The notes: generated by a model not told the origin, from the sequence alone. DNA of 64,000 bases from JBBRZM01 sp963813635 (GCA_963813635.1 CAWEZO010000007.1:310001-374000); one strand, 5' to 3'. Counted from the first letter of the stretch, positions 1 to 9,182 are shown. Made by a program: numbers and translations.

Positions 1-440
1 GCGGCCGGGTCGCTCGACCCCGCGGTCGAGGCGCTGCGCCGGGGCGAGTGCGTCTCGGTGTTCCCCGAGGGCACCATCTCGCTCGACTTGGAACCGATGG
101 CGGCCAAGACGGGCACCGCGCGCCTTGCCGAGCAGTCCGGAGTGCCGGTCACGCCCGTGGGGCTCTGGGGCGCCCACCGGACCCTCTTCAAGGGCCGCAA
201 GCCGCGGTGGCGGTGGGGGATCGCCGAGGTGGCAGTGGTCGGGCAACCGGTGCCCATCGGCGCCCACGAGGATGTGCACGCCGCCACGGAGCGGATCATG
301 GTTGCAATCGCAGCGTGCGTCGCGCGCGCCCGCGAGATCTATCCCCAGCGCCCCGAGCCCGGAGAGGACGACTGGTGGGTACGAAGACCCGAGACCGTCA
401 TGGTGCATCGGGCGCAGGCGACCGAAGCGGGGGAGCATGA
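1..440 (+). CDS. plsC: 1-acyl-sn-glycerol-3-phosphate acyltransferase, C-terminal part
   Basis: Membrane-associated acyltransferase that acylates lysophosphatidic acid in phospholipid synthesis. The window edge cuts off the N-terminus with its catalytic HX4D motif. What remains shows the glycerophosphate-binding block FPEGTIS at about residues 21-27, followed by the usual PVTPVGLWG segment. The reading frame seen from base 1 does not stop at the next gene: it stays open to 1155, inside gpsA. A neighbouring frame has a TGA at 438-440 that forms an ATGA overlap with the gpsA start. I therefore infer one missing base shortly before 440, with the real end at 440. The partner gpsA makes glycerol-3-phosphate for the same pathway, which fits a lipid operon. 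Confidence 0.8.
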   Translation, partial: GRVARPRGRGAAPGRVRLGVPRGHHLARLGTDGGQDGHRAPCRAVRSAGHARGALGRPPDPLQGPQAAVAVGDRRGGSGRATGAHRRPRGCARRHGADHGCNRSVRRARPRDLSPAPRARRGRLVGTKTRDRHGASGAGDRSGGA

Positions 441-1471
441 GCACGAGCACGAGCACGAGCACGAGCAGCGTCGCGGTCATCGGCGCGGGGTCCTGGGGCA
501 CCGCGTTCGCCGGTCTCGTCGCCGGCAACGCGCCGACGGTGCTGTGGGCGCGCGAGCCCGAGCTCGTGACGAAGATCAACGCGGAGCACGAGAACACCAT
601 GTACCTCGCGGGCATCTCGCTCCCCACCGATCTCGTCGCCACGAACGACCTGGGCGAGGCGTGCAGCGGCGCCGACGTGATCGTGATGGGGGTGCCGTCG
701 CACGGCTATCGCGACGTGCTCACCGCCGCCGCCGACCTGATCGGCCCGCACGTGCCGGTGGTGAGTCTCTCGAAGGGCGTCGAGCAGGGCACGCTGCGAC
801 GCATGACCGAGGTCGTCGCCGAGGTGCTGCCGGCCCACGACCCGGATCGCATCGGCGTGGTCACGGGGCCGAACCTCGCTCGCGAGGTCGCCGAGGGTCA
901 GCCGACGGCGTCGGTGATCGCGATGCGCGACGAAGCAGTGGCTGCGCAACTGCAGCAGCTCTTCATGACCCGCACGTTCCGCGTCTATACCAACCCCGAC
1001 GTCGTCGGTTGCGAGATTGCCGGCGCGCTGAAGAACGTCATCGCGATCGCAGCCGGCATCGCGGCCGGCCTCGGCTATGGCGACAACACGAAGGGTGCGC
1101 TGATCACCCGCGGCCTGGCGGAGCTGGCCCGGCTCGGCGTGGCGCTCGGCGGTGACCCGCTCACCTTCTCGGGTCTCGCGGGCATGGGCGACCTCGTCGC
1201 CACGTGCATCAGCGACAAGAGCCGCAACCGCACGGTCGGCTTTCAGCTCGGCCAGGGACGCACGCTCGACGACATCGTCGCCGACATGCACATGGTGGCC
1301 GAGGGAGTGAAGACGACGGAGGCCGTGCTCGCGCTCGCCCAGCGCGTCGGCGTCGAGATGCCGATCTCGACGCTCGTCGGGGCGGTGCTCTATGAGGGCC
1401 GCAAGGCCGCCGAGATCGTGCCGGCGCTCATGCTGCGCGAGGCGAAGCCCGAGCTCCACGGCCTTCATTGA
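437..1471 (+). CDS. gpsA: glycerol-3-phosphate dehydrogenase [NAD(P)+]
   Basis: Cytosolic enzyme that reduces dihydroxyacetone phosphate to sn-glycerol-3-phosphate, the backbone of phospholipids. The 344-residue product has the Rossmann motif GAGSWG near residue 18, the conserved GPNLA segment, the catalytic-lysine region GALKN and the C-terminal signature GLAGMGDLVATC. Length is normal for GpsA. The ATG at 437 overlaps the inferred plsC stop. It lies in an AGCACG hexanucleotide repeat, so the protein starts with an unusual Ser-Thr tract of about ten residues before the Rossmann fold. The stop overlaps the next gene's TTG start. Confidence 0.95.
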   Translation: MSTSTSTSTSSVAVIGAGSWGTAFAGLVAGNAPTVLWAREPELVTKINAEHENTMYLAGISLPTDLVATNDLGEACSGADVIVMGVPSHGYRDVLTAAADLIGPHVPVVSLSKGVEQGTLRRMTEVVAEVLPAHDPDRIGVVTGPNLAREVAEGQPTASVIAMRDEAVAAQLQQLFMTRTFRVYTNPDVVGCEIAGALKNVIAIAAGIAAGLGYGDNTKGALITRGLAELARLGVALGGDPLTFSGLAGMGDLVATCISDKSRNRTVGFQLGQGRTLDDIVADMHMVAEGVKTTEAVLALAQRVGVEMPISTLVGAVLYEGRKAAEIVPALMLREAKPELHGLH

Positions 1472-2685
1472 GCCAACCACGCGACACGCTGGTTGGCGCC
1501 CTCGGCGGTCGAGCACGGGCGCAGGTCGATACGCGGGGACGCGTCCGCAGTGACGAGGGCTGGGAGCTCGACTGGTGGATCGGCGCCGACGATCGCTGGC
1601 ACGTCCCTGCCGATGAGGTCGCCGTTCGCCAACACACCATGGGCGCGACGCCGGTCGTCGAGACGTCGATGCGCGTGCCGGGCGGCGACGCCGTGCAGCG
1701 CGTTTACGGCGTCGGCGGGCCGGCCGACGCGCTCGTGATCGACGTCGAGAACACCTCGGGTGCGCCGTTCGTGATCGCACTCGTGCTGCGGGCGGTCGCA
1801 GGCAAGCGTCTCGGACGAGTCGTCGTGCACGACACGCAGCTGCAGATCGACGGACGACCGGCGCTGCTGATGCCGCGCCGTCCGGCCCGGTGGGCGGTGT
1901 CGAGTACCGGCGACGCGCTCGACATCGTGCGCCGCGGTGACGCCCGCGCCGACGCGATTCCTTCGCTCGACTGCCGTGCTGCGGGCGCCGAGGTCGCGCT
2001 GCTCCTGCCGTTGCCCCACCGCACACACCTGCGTTCCGCCGTGGTCATCGACGGCCGCGACACGATGGCGGTCGATGCCGCCGATCTCCGGAACATGCCG
2101 TCGGCCGAGCAGGCGGCGGTGGGATGGGCGGCGCAGCTCGGGCGCGCGATGCGTGTCGAGCTGCCCGACGAGCGACTGCAGCGCGCCATCGACGTGGCCC
2201 GGTGCCAGGTGCTCCTCGGGGCCGAGGGCGCGGCCCGACCCGATCCGTCGGTGGTCATGGCGCTCGAAGACTGGGGCTTCGACACCGAAGCCGACGCTGC
2301 GTGGCGGCGGCTGGGCGTGCGCGGGCGCCGGCGGGCGGCCCGGCGTCCACCGCCGACCTCATGGCCCGAGCTCGGCGGCGAAGGTGATCCCGCCGCTCTG
2401 CTGCTCGACGTGCGCGCCGCGCTCGCATCCGACGCACGCGACGACGAGGTCACGTTGCTCACCGACTGGCCGCGTTCGTGGGGCGGCGCGTCGCTCGATG
2501 TCCACGACGCGCCCACTCGCGCCGGGCTCGTGTCGTACGCGGTGCGCTGGCATGCGATGTGGCCGGTGCTGTTGTGGGACTGCCAACGGCCGGGTGTCAC
2601 GTTGCGGTGCCCGGGGCTCGATCCCGACTGGGGGACCGATGCGCGCACCGGCGAGAAGCTGCTGACACCCGTCTCGGTGTCGTGA
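1468..2685 (+). CDS. conserved protein of unknown function, possible carbohydrate-related fold
   Basis: 405 residues from a TTG start that overlaps the gpsA stop by four bases. I do not recognise the family. The first half is rich in predicted beta strands, with a segment around residues 85-115 resembling the beta-sandwich of some glycosidases (VIDVENTSGAPFV). The second half is helical, with a stretch like the alpha-toroid of amylo-glucosidases (RLQRAIDVARCQVLLG, then ALEDWGFD). No signal peptide, membrane helix or clear catalytic motif is visible. Tight coupling to gpsA upstream and a cyclase downstream suggests one transcript. The glycosidase-like reading is inference only. Confidence 0.6.
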   Translation: MSQPRDTLVGALGGRARAQVDTRGRVRSDEGWELDWWIGADDRWHVPADEVAVRQHTMGATPVVETSMRVPGGDAVQRVYGVGGPADALVIDVENTSGAPFVIALVLRAVAGKRLGRVVVHDTQLQIDGRPALLMPRRPARWAVSSTGDALDIVRRGDARADAIPSLDCRAAGAEVALLLPLPHRTHLRSAVVIDGRDTMAVDAADLRNMPSAEQAAVGWAAQLGRAMRVELPDERLQRAIDVARCQVLLGAEGAARPDPSVVMALEDWGFDTEADAAWRRLGVRGRRRAARRPPPTSWPELGGEGDPAALLLDVRAALASDARDDEVTLLTDWPRSWGGASLDVHDAPTRAGLVSYAVRWHAMWPVLLWDCQRPGVTLRCPGLDPDWGTDARTGEKLLTPVSVS

Positions 2686-3803
2686 ACGTCGACGAGCTGA
2701 TCGCGGAGGGTTTCTACGACCCGGCCGCGCTCGACGCAGCCGGTCGGCTGGGGCTGCTGCGCCTTGCGCTCGACCACGGTGCGACCTTCGAGGAAGTGCG
2801 GGCCGCGATCGATGAACGCCGCCTGCATGTGCTCGCGGCCGTGCGGATCATCTACGGCGGCGCCGAGCGACTGACGCTCGACGACGCCGCGGCGCGGGGT
2901 GGGATGGAGCCGCCGATGGCGGGCCGGACCTGGCGCGCGCTCGGCCTCGCGGAACCGGAGCCCGACGCACAGGTGTGCACCGACGCCGACCCGCAGGTCT
3001 TCGCGCTCGTCGTCGAGATGCTCGCGCTCTTCGGCGAGGAGGTGGCGTTGCAAGTGCTGCGCACGATGGGTGCGTCGCTCTCGCGTCTCGCCGATGCCGA
3101 GGTTGCCGCCGTGCGTTCGGCGCTCGAGGCCCCGATGCGTACCGGCGGTGGGAGCGACGCCGACATCGCGCAGATCTTCGTCGAGATGGCGACGGATCTC
3201 ATCCCCCGGCTCGGTGGCGTCATCGATGTGTTGCACCGTCACCACATCGCGGTCGCCGGGCAGCGGTACTCACTCTGGGGCATCGCACCGACGGAGCACG
3301 GCACCACCGATGTCGTTGTCGGATTCGCCGATCTCGTCGGTTTCACCGCGTTGACCGAGCGGCTGTCGACGATCGAGCTCGATCATCTCGTGAGTGGATT
3401 CGAGCAACGAGTAGGCGAGCTTGCGTCCCGCGAGGGCTCGCGGTTGGTGAAGCTCATCGGCGACGAGGCCATGTTCATCGCGGGAGCAGCTGCGGATGCT
3501 GCCGACATCGCGGTCTCGATGTTGGAAGCCCACGCGGCGGAGCCCGACCTTCCCGATCTTCGGATCGGGCTGGCCGCGGGCGAGGTGCTCGTGCGCGAAG
3601 GCGACGTGTTCGGACCGGTCGTCAACTTGGCGGCTCGACTCGTGGGGCTGGCCGAGCCGGGCACGATCCTGGCCACTGCCGCGGTCGGTCGCCGGCTCGC
3701 CGGCGGCAGCGGCTTTGCAGCCGTTGGAGCGGGAAGGCAATCGGTCGCGGGGCTGGACGACCCGGTGGAAGTGGTCGAGTTGCGGCGCTCAATCGAGCCG
3801 TAG
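2682..3803 (+). CDS. class III adenylate/guanylate cyclase with N-terminal helical domain
   Basis: 373 residues from a GTG start in a GTGA overlap with the previous stop. The C-terminal half is a class III nucleotidyl cyclase domain. A metal-binding Asp lies in FADLVGFT (about residue 215), the second in KLIGDEAMF (about 258), and the transition-state region is GPVVNLAARL (about 310). Such domains act as dimers and make cAMP or cGMP. The first 200 residues are mostly helical with a MerR-like or sensor-like look and probably carry the input. No membrane helix is visible. A second cyclase of similar layout lies at 31.3 kb. The last 15 bases overlap the convergent alpha-mannosidase. Confidence 0.85.
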   Translation: MNVDELIAEGFYDPAALDAAGRLGLLRLALDHGATFEEVRAAIDERRLHVLAAVRIIYGGAERLTLDDAAARGGMEPPMAGRTWRALGLAEPEPDAQVCTDADPQVFALVVEMLALFGEEVALQVLRTMGASLSRLADAEVAAVRSALEAPMRTGGGSDADIAQIFVEMATDLIPRLGGVIDVLHRHHIAVAGQRYSLWGIAPTEHGTTDVVVGFADLVGFTALTERLSTIELDHLVSGFEQRVGELASREGSRLVKLIGDEAMFIAGAAADAADIAVSMLEAHAAEPDLPDLRIGLAAGEVLVREGDVFGPVVNLAARLVGLAEPGTILATAAVGRRLAGGSGFAAVGAGRQSVAGLDDPVEVVELRRSIEP

Positions 3804-6530
3804 CGTCGCGATCTCCCACGGGCCGAGCGGCACGGAGCCTGCGAGCGGTCCCAATCGCCGGCCGCGGAGGTCGACGGCGAAGCCCGTGACCGGCACACCC
3901 TCACTCTCGATGTTGGCGGTCGCCGAATCGGGCGACGGGTTGAAGATGCGCAGCACGGGCCCGCTGTCGTCGTGATGCAGCGCCGCGACAGTGGCGCCGT
4001 CGACGGACAGCGCCTGTCCGGTCGCCGCTCGGGACGCCCCGGCGTGTGCGCCACCGCGCACGCGTTCGAGTGGCACGAGGAACTCGTCGGCGCGTGCGTG
4101 GCAACCGGCCGTGCGCCAGTCGCCGCGGTGAGGCAGCAGGGCGTAGTCGACGGCGTGACGGCCGAGAAGCTGGGGGCCCGCCAGCTGGTCGAGCGGCCCG
4201 GCCGGGCTCTGGCGCAGCGCGAGGTCGGCGCGGGAGAGATAACCGGTCGCGCGCAACAGGGTGAGCGCGAGCGCCGCGCCGCCGTCGACGACCTCGTACT
4301 CGAGGAGGCCGTCGTGGAGGAGCGCGAGCCCGGTCGTGCCGTCGGACACCGAGACGAACCGCCGGGAGACGAACGTCGGCAGTCCGGCCTCCTGGGGTCC
4401 ACCTTCCGCAATGAGCCGCCGGTGCACCACCGCGTAGGCACATTCCGCGTCGGAGCCGTCGACGGTCGCCGGCAGCGGGAAGTGGGCCCGCAGCCGGTGG
4501 TCGCGGCAGACGTTGTCGAGCTCGGTGTGGATCCGCACGAACTGCTCGTCGGCGCGCAGCTCGAGGGTCGTCTGCACGATGACGCCGGCGACGTCGGCGC
4601 TGCGCTCGGAGCACGACATGAAGTCGCCGATTGCGTGCGTCGGCCAGCGATACGTCGACTCGACGAGCAGCCGGGCGCGCACCGGGCCCGCGTCGAGCAC
4701 CGACACCGCGACCGACTCCGCCCGGTCGACGGTGACATCGTGCGCCGGCGGCGAGTAGTTGTAGGTGTCGCCGCCGTCGCCGCCGTCGACGTAGCGATTG
4801 CATCCGCGAAGCTCGAGCCCGTCGGTCGTGCGCACCGAGAAGGTGCCGTCGCTCGGGTCGACCGCGACCACGAGGTGCTCGTTGGCGAGCGCGTGCCCAT
4901 TGGCGCGGACGGCCGAGGACGGGCCCGGGCCGGACGCGACTGTGTACGTGTCCCAGCCGAACCCGGGCACGTCGCGCGCCGCGAAGACCACCTCGTTGGT
5001 CGCGGCGAGGAGCACCCGAAACCGGAACGTCGTGTCGCGCGCGCCCAGCTCGAGCAACTGATCGCGCAGCTCCTGCAAGTCGATCGTCGCGTCGCCGGGA
5101 CCGGCGGCTCGGAAGACGAGGTCGACAGTCCCGTCATCGGCGGTGGTCATCTCGTACCCGGCGATCTGCTCGCCCGCGAACTCGGGACCTCGCATCAGGT
5201 CGAGCACCCAGCGCACCTTCTGGCCGGTCACCAACGTCGAGAAACCCTCGCCACCCACGACGCGCAGTACCTGCGTGCAACACGGTGTGCCGTCGGCGCG
5301 GACCATGTGCACGTCGCCGTCGCCGCGAACGTAGCCCTGCACCGGCCCGCTGCGCTCGTGCTGCGTCGGATTCACGACGATCGTGGACGATGGCGGTGCG
5401 TCGATTTCGGCTGCGAGGCGACGAATCGCGAGACGGGTGAGCGCGTCACCGATCTGGCGCGCCTCCGCGTACCGCACCACCACCTGCTCGACGACCTCGT
5501 CGGCGCTGCACGCGCACGACGAGTCGTGCGCCGAGTTGAGCACGAGCTGCTTCCACGCGACGTCGAGGAGCGCGCTCGGGTACTCGTCGGCCGGGAGGAG
5601 AAGCGTGCACAGCGGTTCGGCTCGTCGTTCGATCGCCCGCTCGGCGAGGGCGCACGCCTGATGCACGTCGACGCGATTCGACGCGACGCCCATGAGCACG
5701 TTGGCGCGCGCCCCCGACCGGAGCTCGCCGGGCCACGTCGCGAGCCCGTCGACCGGTTGCTCGGTGAGGAACTCCGCGAGGGAGGTGACCACGAAGCGGT
5801 AGTCGTCCTGCTGCTCGTTGGCTTCTGCGACGACCCGGCCGAGCCACGGCTGGGGCAACTGGTGGTCGGTGCCGTTCATCAACAAGATGCCGCCACCCGG
5901 CAGTCGAGCGGGGCCGAGCTCGAGCTCGTAGCCGTGCGCACGGCCGACGAGTTGCTTCGGGTCGTCGGGAAGGTCTCGGCCGTTCGAGTACGACCCGTAG
6001 AGATACTCAGCACGTACACGCGACCCGTCGGGTGCTTCCCACCAGAAGGCGGTCTTGTCGATCGCTGCCGGCACGCCTCGCCACACCACCGCGTGCTCGA
6101 GCCCGGCGAGGCGAAGGATCTGGGGCATCTGCGCGACGTGGCCGAACATGTCGGGGAGGTAGCCGACGGGCATCGCGCCACCCAGCTCCGCGGCGCGGCG
6201 CAGCCCGAGCTGCAGGTCGCGAACGATCGTCTCGCCCGACACCATGAACTCGTCCATCAGGATCATCCACGGCCCCACCGAGACGCGGCCGCTCGCGGTG
6301 AGCCGGCGCAGGGTGTCGGCGGCTTCCGGTCGGATCTCGAGGTAGTCGTCGAGCACGGCCGTCTGGCCGTCGAGGAGGAACCGGGCGTAGGACGCATCGC
6401 GTTCGAGGAGCGCGAGGAGCTGGTCGAGGAGGCCGACGAGCCGCACCCGGAACGTCTGGAACGGCGCGTACCACTCGCGGTCCCAATGGGTATGGGGCAC
6501 GATCGCGACGGTCGTCGGGCCGGCGGGCAT
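3789..6530 (-). CDS. alpha-mannosidase, glycoside hydrolase family 38
   Basis: 913-residue cytosolic-type GH38 enzyme with no signal peptide. The N-terminal catalytic domain has the zinc-binding motif HTHWDREW at residues 13-20 and the nucleophile Asp in GYLPDMFGH near residue 125. A second metal-site His lies in LNSAHDSSC near residue 335. The family's beta-sandwich domains follow. GH38 enzymes release alpha-linked mannose, or mannosylglycerate in the MngB branch; the substrate here cannot be told from sequence. The gene runs against the upstream cyclase with overlapping 3' ends. Its start lies 181 bases from the divergent ammonium transporter gene. Confidence 0.92.
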   Translation of the reverse strand: MPAGPTTVAIVPHTHWDREWYAPFQTFRVRLVGLLDQLLALLERDASYARFLLDGQTAVLDDYLEIRPEAADTLRRLTASGRVSVGPWMILMDEFMVSGETIVRDLQLGLRRAAELGGAMPVGYLPDMFGHVAQMPQILRLAGLEHAVVWRGVPAAIDKTAFWWEAPDGSRVRAEYLYGSYSNGRDLPDDPKQLVGRAHGYELELGPARLPGGGILLMNGTDHQLPQPWLGRVVAEANEQQDDYRFVVTSLAEFLTEQPVDGLATWPGELRSGARANVLMGVASNRVDVHQACALAERAIERRAEPLCTLLLPADEYPSALLDVAWKQLVLNSAHDSSCACSADEVVEQVVVRYAEARQIGDALTRLAIRRLAAEIDAPPSSTIVVNPTQHERSGPVQGYVRGDGDVHMVRADGTPCCTQVLRVVGGEGFSTLVTGQKVRWVLDLMRGPEFAGEQIAGYEMTTADDGTVDLVFRAAGPGDATIDLQELRDQLLELGARDTTFRFRVLLAATNEVVFAARDVPGFGWDTYTVASGPGPSSAVRANGHALANEHLVVAVDPSDGTFSVRTTDGLELRGCNRYVDGGDGGDTYNYSPPAHDVTVDRAESVAVSVLDAGPVRARLLVESTYRWPTHAIGDFMSCSERSADVAGVIVQTTLELRADEQFVRIHTELDNVCRDHRLRAHFPLPATVDGSDAECAYAVVHRRLIAEGGPQEAGLPTFVSRRFVSVSDGTTGLALLHDGLLEYEVVDGGAALALTLLRATGYLSRADLALRQSPAGPLDQLAGPQLLGRHAVDYALLPHRGDWRTAGCHARADEFLVPLERVRGGAHAGASRAATGQALSVDGATVAALHHDDSGPVLRIFNPSPDSATANIESEGVPVTGFAVDLRGRRLGPLAGSVPLGPWEIATLRLD

Positions 6531-6711
6531 CCGGTCAGGATACGGCCGCGATCGGGACGGCCCTGACTGTCAGCTTGCGGTCAGGTCGGAGTCGCAGTTC
6601 GTTCACACGCCGGCACTCGACCGGTAATCCGTTCTCCTTAGCTTGAGGCGACGTGCCGGACGGGCGGCGGCGACCAGTGGCCACTACCGCCCGATTCTCA
6701 GGAGGGTTGGC

Positions 6712-8325
6712 GTGAGATTACGAAGGAAACTCGCGATTACGGGCGTGCTCGCGACGCTGATGGTGGTGCTGGGGGCGGGCGTGGCGTCAGCAGCCGGACC
6801 CACACCGGTGTACCAAGGGCCGAAGGTCGCCCCGAGTGACGTCGCCGTCAGCCTCAACATGCTGTGGGTCGTGATCGGTGCGGTGCTCGTGATCTTCATG
6901 CAGGCCGGTTTCGCGCTCGTCGAGACCGGTTTCTGTCGCGCAAAACACGCGGCGCACGTCATGTCGACCAACTTCGCGGTCTTCGGGCTCGGGTTCGTCG
7001 CGTTCTTCGTCGTCGGCTACGGCTTTATGTTCGGTGGCTACAGCTTCCCGAACCTGTTCGGTCTCGATAAGTCCGTCGGCGGCGCACTCATCGGGAGCCC
7101 GAGCCATCACTGGGTGCTTCTCTGGCACGGTGGCTTCGGCCTCAGCAACATGCATGGCCTTACGGGGCTTGCGCCATCGGCCGCCTTCTTCCTCTACATG
7201 GTGGCCTTCATGGACACCACCGCCACGATCCCCACGGGCGCGATGGCCGAACGTTGGAAGTGGAATGCCTTCGTGGGTTGGGGGCTCTTCTGTGGCGCGA
7301 TCTACTACCCGTTGTTCGGGGCGTGGACCTGGGGCGGCGGCTGGCTGAGCCAGCTCGGCAACAGCCTGCACTGGGGCTTCGGTTATACGGACTTCGCCGG
7401 GTCCGGTGTCGTGCACGCGATGGGTGGTGTCGCCGGGCTCGCGGGCGCGCTCGTGCTCGGACCTCGCATCGGGAAGTACGCGGCCAACGGCAAGCCGCGC
7501 ACCCTGGGCGGGCACAACATCCCCATGGCGATGCTCGGCACGTTCATCCTGTTGTTCGGATGGTTCGGCTTCAACGCTGCGTCCACGCTGGCAGCAACCG
7601 ACGTGCGCTTCGCCGTCGTGGCGGCGAACACCGCGATCGCGGCGGCCTTCGGTGCGACGATCGCGATGTTCTACTGCATGTGCATCAAGCGAATGAGCAA
7701 CAAGCCCGACCCGGGCATGATGGCCAACGGCATGCTCGCGGGCCTCGTCGCCATCACTGCGCCATGCGCGTTCGTGTCGCCGGTCGGTGCCGCCGTCATC
7801 GGCACCATCGCCGCCGTGATCGTTGTCGAGTCGGTGCTCTTCTTCGAGCGAATCGGTGTCGATGACCCCGTGGGCGCGATCTCGGTCCACGGCGTCTGCG
7901 GCATCTGGGGCGTCCTGAGCATCGGGATCTTCGCGACGGGTGACGACGGCGCCGGCTGGAACCTGACGGTCAACGGCGCTGCGGCCAAGGCACCGGGAGT
8001 CATCGGCATCCTGCCCGCGCTCGAGAAGGGCAGGTTTCTGGATGTCGCCGTGGGCCAGCTCGCTGCGCAGACAGCCGGCGCGCTCACGATCTGCCTCGTG
8101 ATGTTCGGCATCGCCTTCGCCTTCTTCAAGATCCAGAACGCGGTCATGAAGGGTGGCATCCGACCGACCGAAGTGGTCGAGCTCGACGGTGTCGACCGGC
8201 ACGAGATGGGCGTACTCGCCTACGACAACCTCGTGGTCAACGAGCTCGACATCGTTGGTCTTGAGGGCGAGCCCGAGACGGTGATGAGCGGAGGACCGTC
8301 GCCCGACCCGACCACTGGTCGTTAA
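6712..8325 (+). CDS. amt: ammonium transporter, Amt family
   Basis: 537-residue inner-membrane channel for ammonium uptake. I chose GTG 6712 because AGGAGG (6700-6705) sits six bases upstream. This start also gives a signal-like N-terminus (MRLRRKLAITG then a hydrophobic run ending in ASAAG) as seen in actinobacterial Amt proteins. About eleven membrane segments are visible, with Amt landmarks such as FMQAGFALVETGF, DTTATIPTGAMAER and GFNAAST. The C-terminal tail is long and acidic. No adjacent glnK/glnB is present. A strong hairpin follows the stop. Confidence 0.94.
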   Translation: MRLRRKLAITGVLATLMVVLGAGVASAAGPTPVYQGPKVAPSDVAVSLNMLWVVIGAVLVIFMQAGFALVETGFCRAKHAAHVMSTNFAVFGLGFVAFFVVGYGFMFGGYSFPNLFGLDKSVGGALIGSPSHHWVLLWHGGFGLSNMHGLTGLAPSAAFFLYMVAFMDTTATIPTGAMAERWKWNAFVGWGLFCGAIYYPLFGAWTWGGGWLSQLGNSLHWGFGYTDFAGSGVVHAMGGVAGLAGALVLGPRIGKYAANGKPRTLGGHNIPMAMLGTFILLFGWFGFNAASTLAATDVRFAVVAANTAIAAAFGATIAMFYCMCIKRMSNKPDPGMMANGMLAGLVAITAPCAFVSPVGAAVIGTIAAVIVVESVLFFERIGVDDPVGAISVHGVCGIWGVLSIGIFATGDDGAGWNLTVNGAAAKAPGVIGILPALEKGRFLDVAVGQLAAQTAGALTICLVMFGIAFAFFKIQNAVMKGGIRPTEVVELDGVDRHEMGVLAYDNLVVNELDIVGLEGEPETVMSGGPSPDPTTGR

Positions 8326-8349
8326 CAACACCGCAATCTCTCCGCAGGA

Positions 8350-8381
8350 GCGACCGGCGGGCATCGCAGCCCGCCGGTCGC
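8350..8381 (+). terminator. hairpin terminator after amt
   Basis: Perfect 13-bp inverted repeat (GCGACCGGCGGGC, loop ATCGCA, then its complement) starting 25 bases after the amt stop and 40 bases before the next gene. There is no clear T-run, which is common for actinobacterial terminators. It probably separates amt from the isomerase gene. Confidence 0.75.
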
Positions 8382-8420
8382 TTCGCGTCCGCTCGTCAGA
8401 GGCCGTCATAGGCTGACGCC

Positions 8421-8847
8421 ATGCGCGTCGTGCTCGGTTCCGACGAGAAGACGGAGCTCACTGAAGCGGTCGCAGCCGCGCTGCGAGAGCAGGGCCACGA
8501 CCTCACCCTCGTCGGTCCGCCGGCGGGAGAGGCCCTCGAATGGGCCGACGTCGGGCGCCGCGTGGGAGAAGCGGTTGCGCACCGGCGCGCCGACACGGGC
8601 GTGCTGTTCTGCTGGACGGGTACCGGCGCGTCGATCGCGGCAAACAAGGTGCGCGGGGTGCGAGCCGCGCTGTGTACCGACACGGCAACCGCCGAGGGCG
8701 CGCGCGAAGTGGAACGACGCGAACGTGCTCGTCATGAGCCTGCGGCTGACCAGCCCCGACGTGGGACGCGAGATGCTCGACGTGTGGTTTGCGACCGCGG
8801 CCGACCCCGGGGAGGCAGCCAACATCGCCCGGCTCGAGGCGACCTAG
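8421..8847 (+). CDS. RpiB/LacAB-family sugar-phosphate isomerase, frame broken
   Basis: Predicted cytosolic aldose-ketose phosphate isomerase of the ribose-5-phosphate isomerase B family, about 140 residues. The first frame gives LGSDEK near the N-terminus, then the anion-binding loop LFCWTGTGASIAANKV with the family's Cys, then LCTDTATAEGAR. It then needs to step to the next frame at about 8700-8706, inside a GCGCGC run, to continue with KWNDANVLVMSLR, a very good match to the family, and end at 8847. One extra base explains this. The substrate (ribose, allose, erythrulose or other) cannot be assigned. The GYD gene follows 13 bases later. Confidence 0.8.
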
Positions 8848-8860
8848 CTAGGCTGCGCGC

Positions 8861-9163
8861 ATGTCGACATATGTGATGCTCACCACGCTCGGACCCGACG
8901 GCTGGGCGACCGTGCGGGAGAACCCGGAGCGGATCCGCGAGGTCACCGAGGAGGTCGAGGCCATGGGCCTCAAGGTGGTCGCGCAGTACGGCCTCATGGG
9001 TCAGTACGACTTCCTCAACGTCATCGAGGCGCCCGACGAATCCGCGATGGCCCGGGCGGCGATCAAGCTGGCGGCGCGCGGCACGATGCGCACGACCACG
9101 TATCAGGCCATCTCGGTGGAAGACCTGATCGCGGCGCTCAACCGCGACCTCGAAACGGGCTGA
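8861..9163 (+). CDS. GYD domain protein
   Basis: 100-residue soluble protein of the GYD family, a ferredoxin-like alpha/beta fold often forming small multimers and without a firmly known role. It starts MSTYVMLTTLG and has the typical central MGQYDFLNVIEAPDE segment, where the family name motif is GxYD. ATG 8861 is the only sensible start. The stop codon lies inside a perfect palindrome shared with the convergent gene. Confidence 0.85.
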   Translation: MSTYVMLTTLGPDGWATVRENPERIREVTEEVEAMGLKVVAQYGLMGQYDFLNVIEAPDESAMARAAIKLAARGTMRTTTYQAISVEDLIAALNRDLETG

Positions 9164-9182
9164 CGCGCGCGACGCGCGTCAG
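9160..9182. terminator. bidirectional hairpin containing both stop codons
   Basis: Perfect 10-bp stem (CTGACGCGCG, loop CGA, then its complement). It contains the TGA of the GYD gene (9161-9163) on one strand and the TGA of the convergent small gene (9179-9181) on the other. The symmetric position suggests a terminator serving both genes. Confidence 0.65.

Noticed and set aside
437..470. Phase-variable repeat at the gpsA start
   Set aside because: The unit is six bases, so changes in number keep the frame and cannot switch expression on or off.
398..2026. Minus-strand open frame of 542 codons across gpsA and the next gene
   Set aside because: GC-rich antisense shadow with low-complexity Arg/His content; the plus strand carries recognisable genes with overlapping starts and stops.
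3972..6566. Very long open frame (864 codons) on the plus strand opposite the alpha-mannosidase
   Set aside because: It mirrors the codon structure of the GH38 gene, is full of Arg, Val, His and Asp shadow sequence and has no family motif. The minus-strand gene has clear catalytic motifs.
6531..6711. Nitrogen-regulator (GlnR-type) box before amt
   Set aside because: I looked for paired GTNAC-type half sites and found no convincing match; only the AGGAGG ribosome site is clear.
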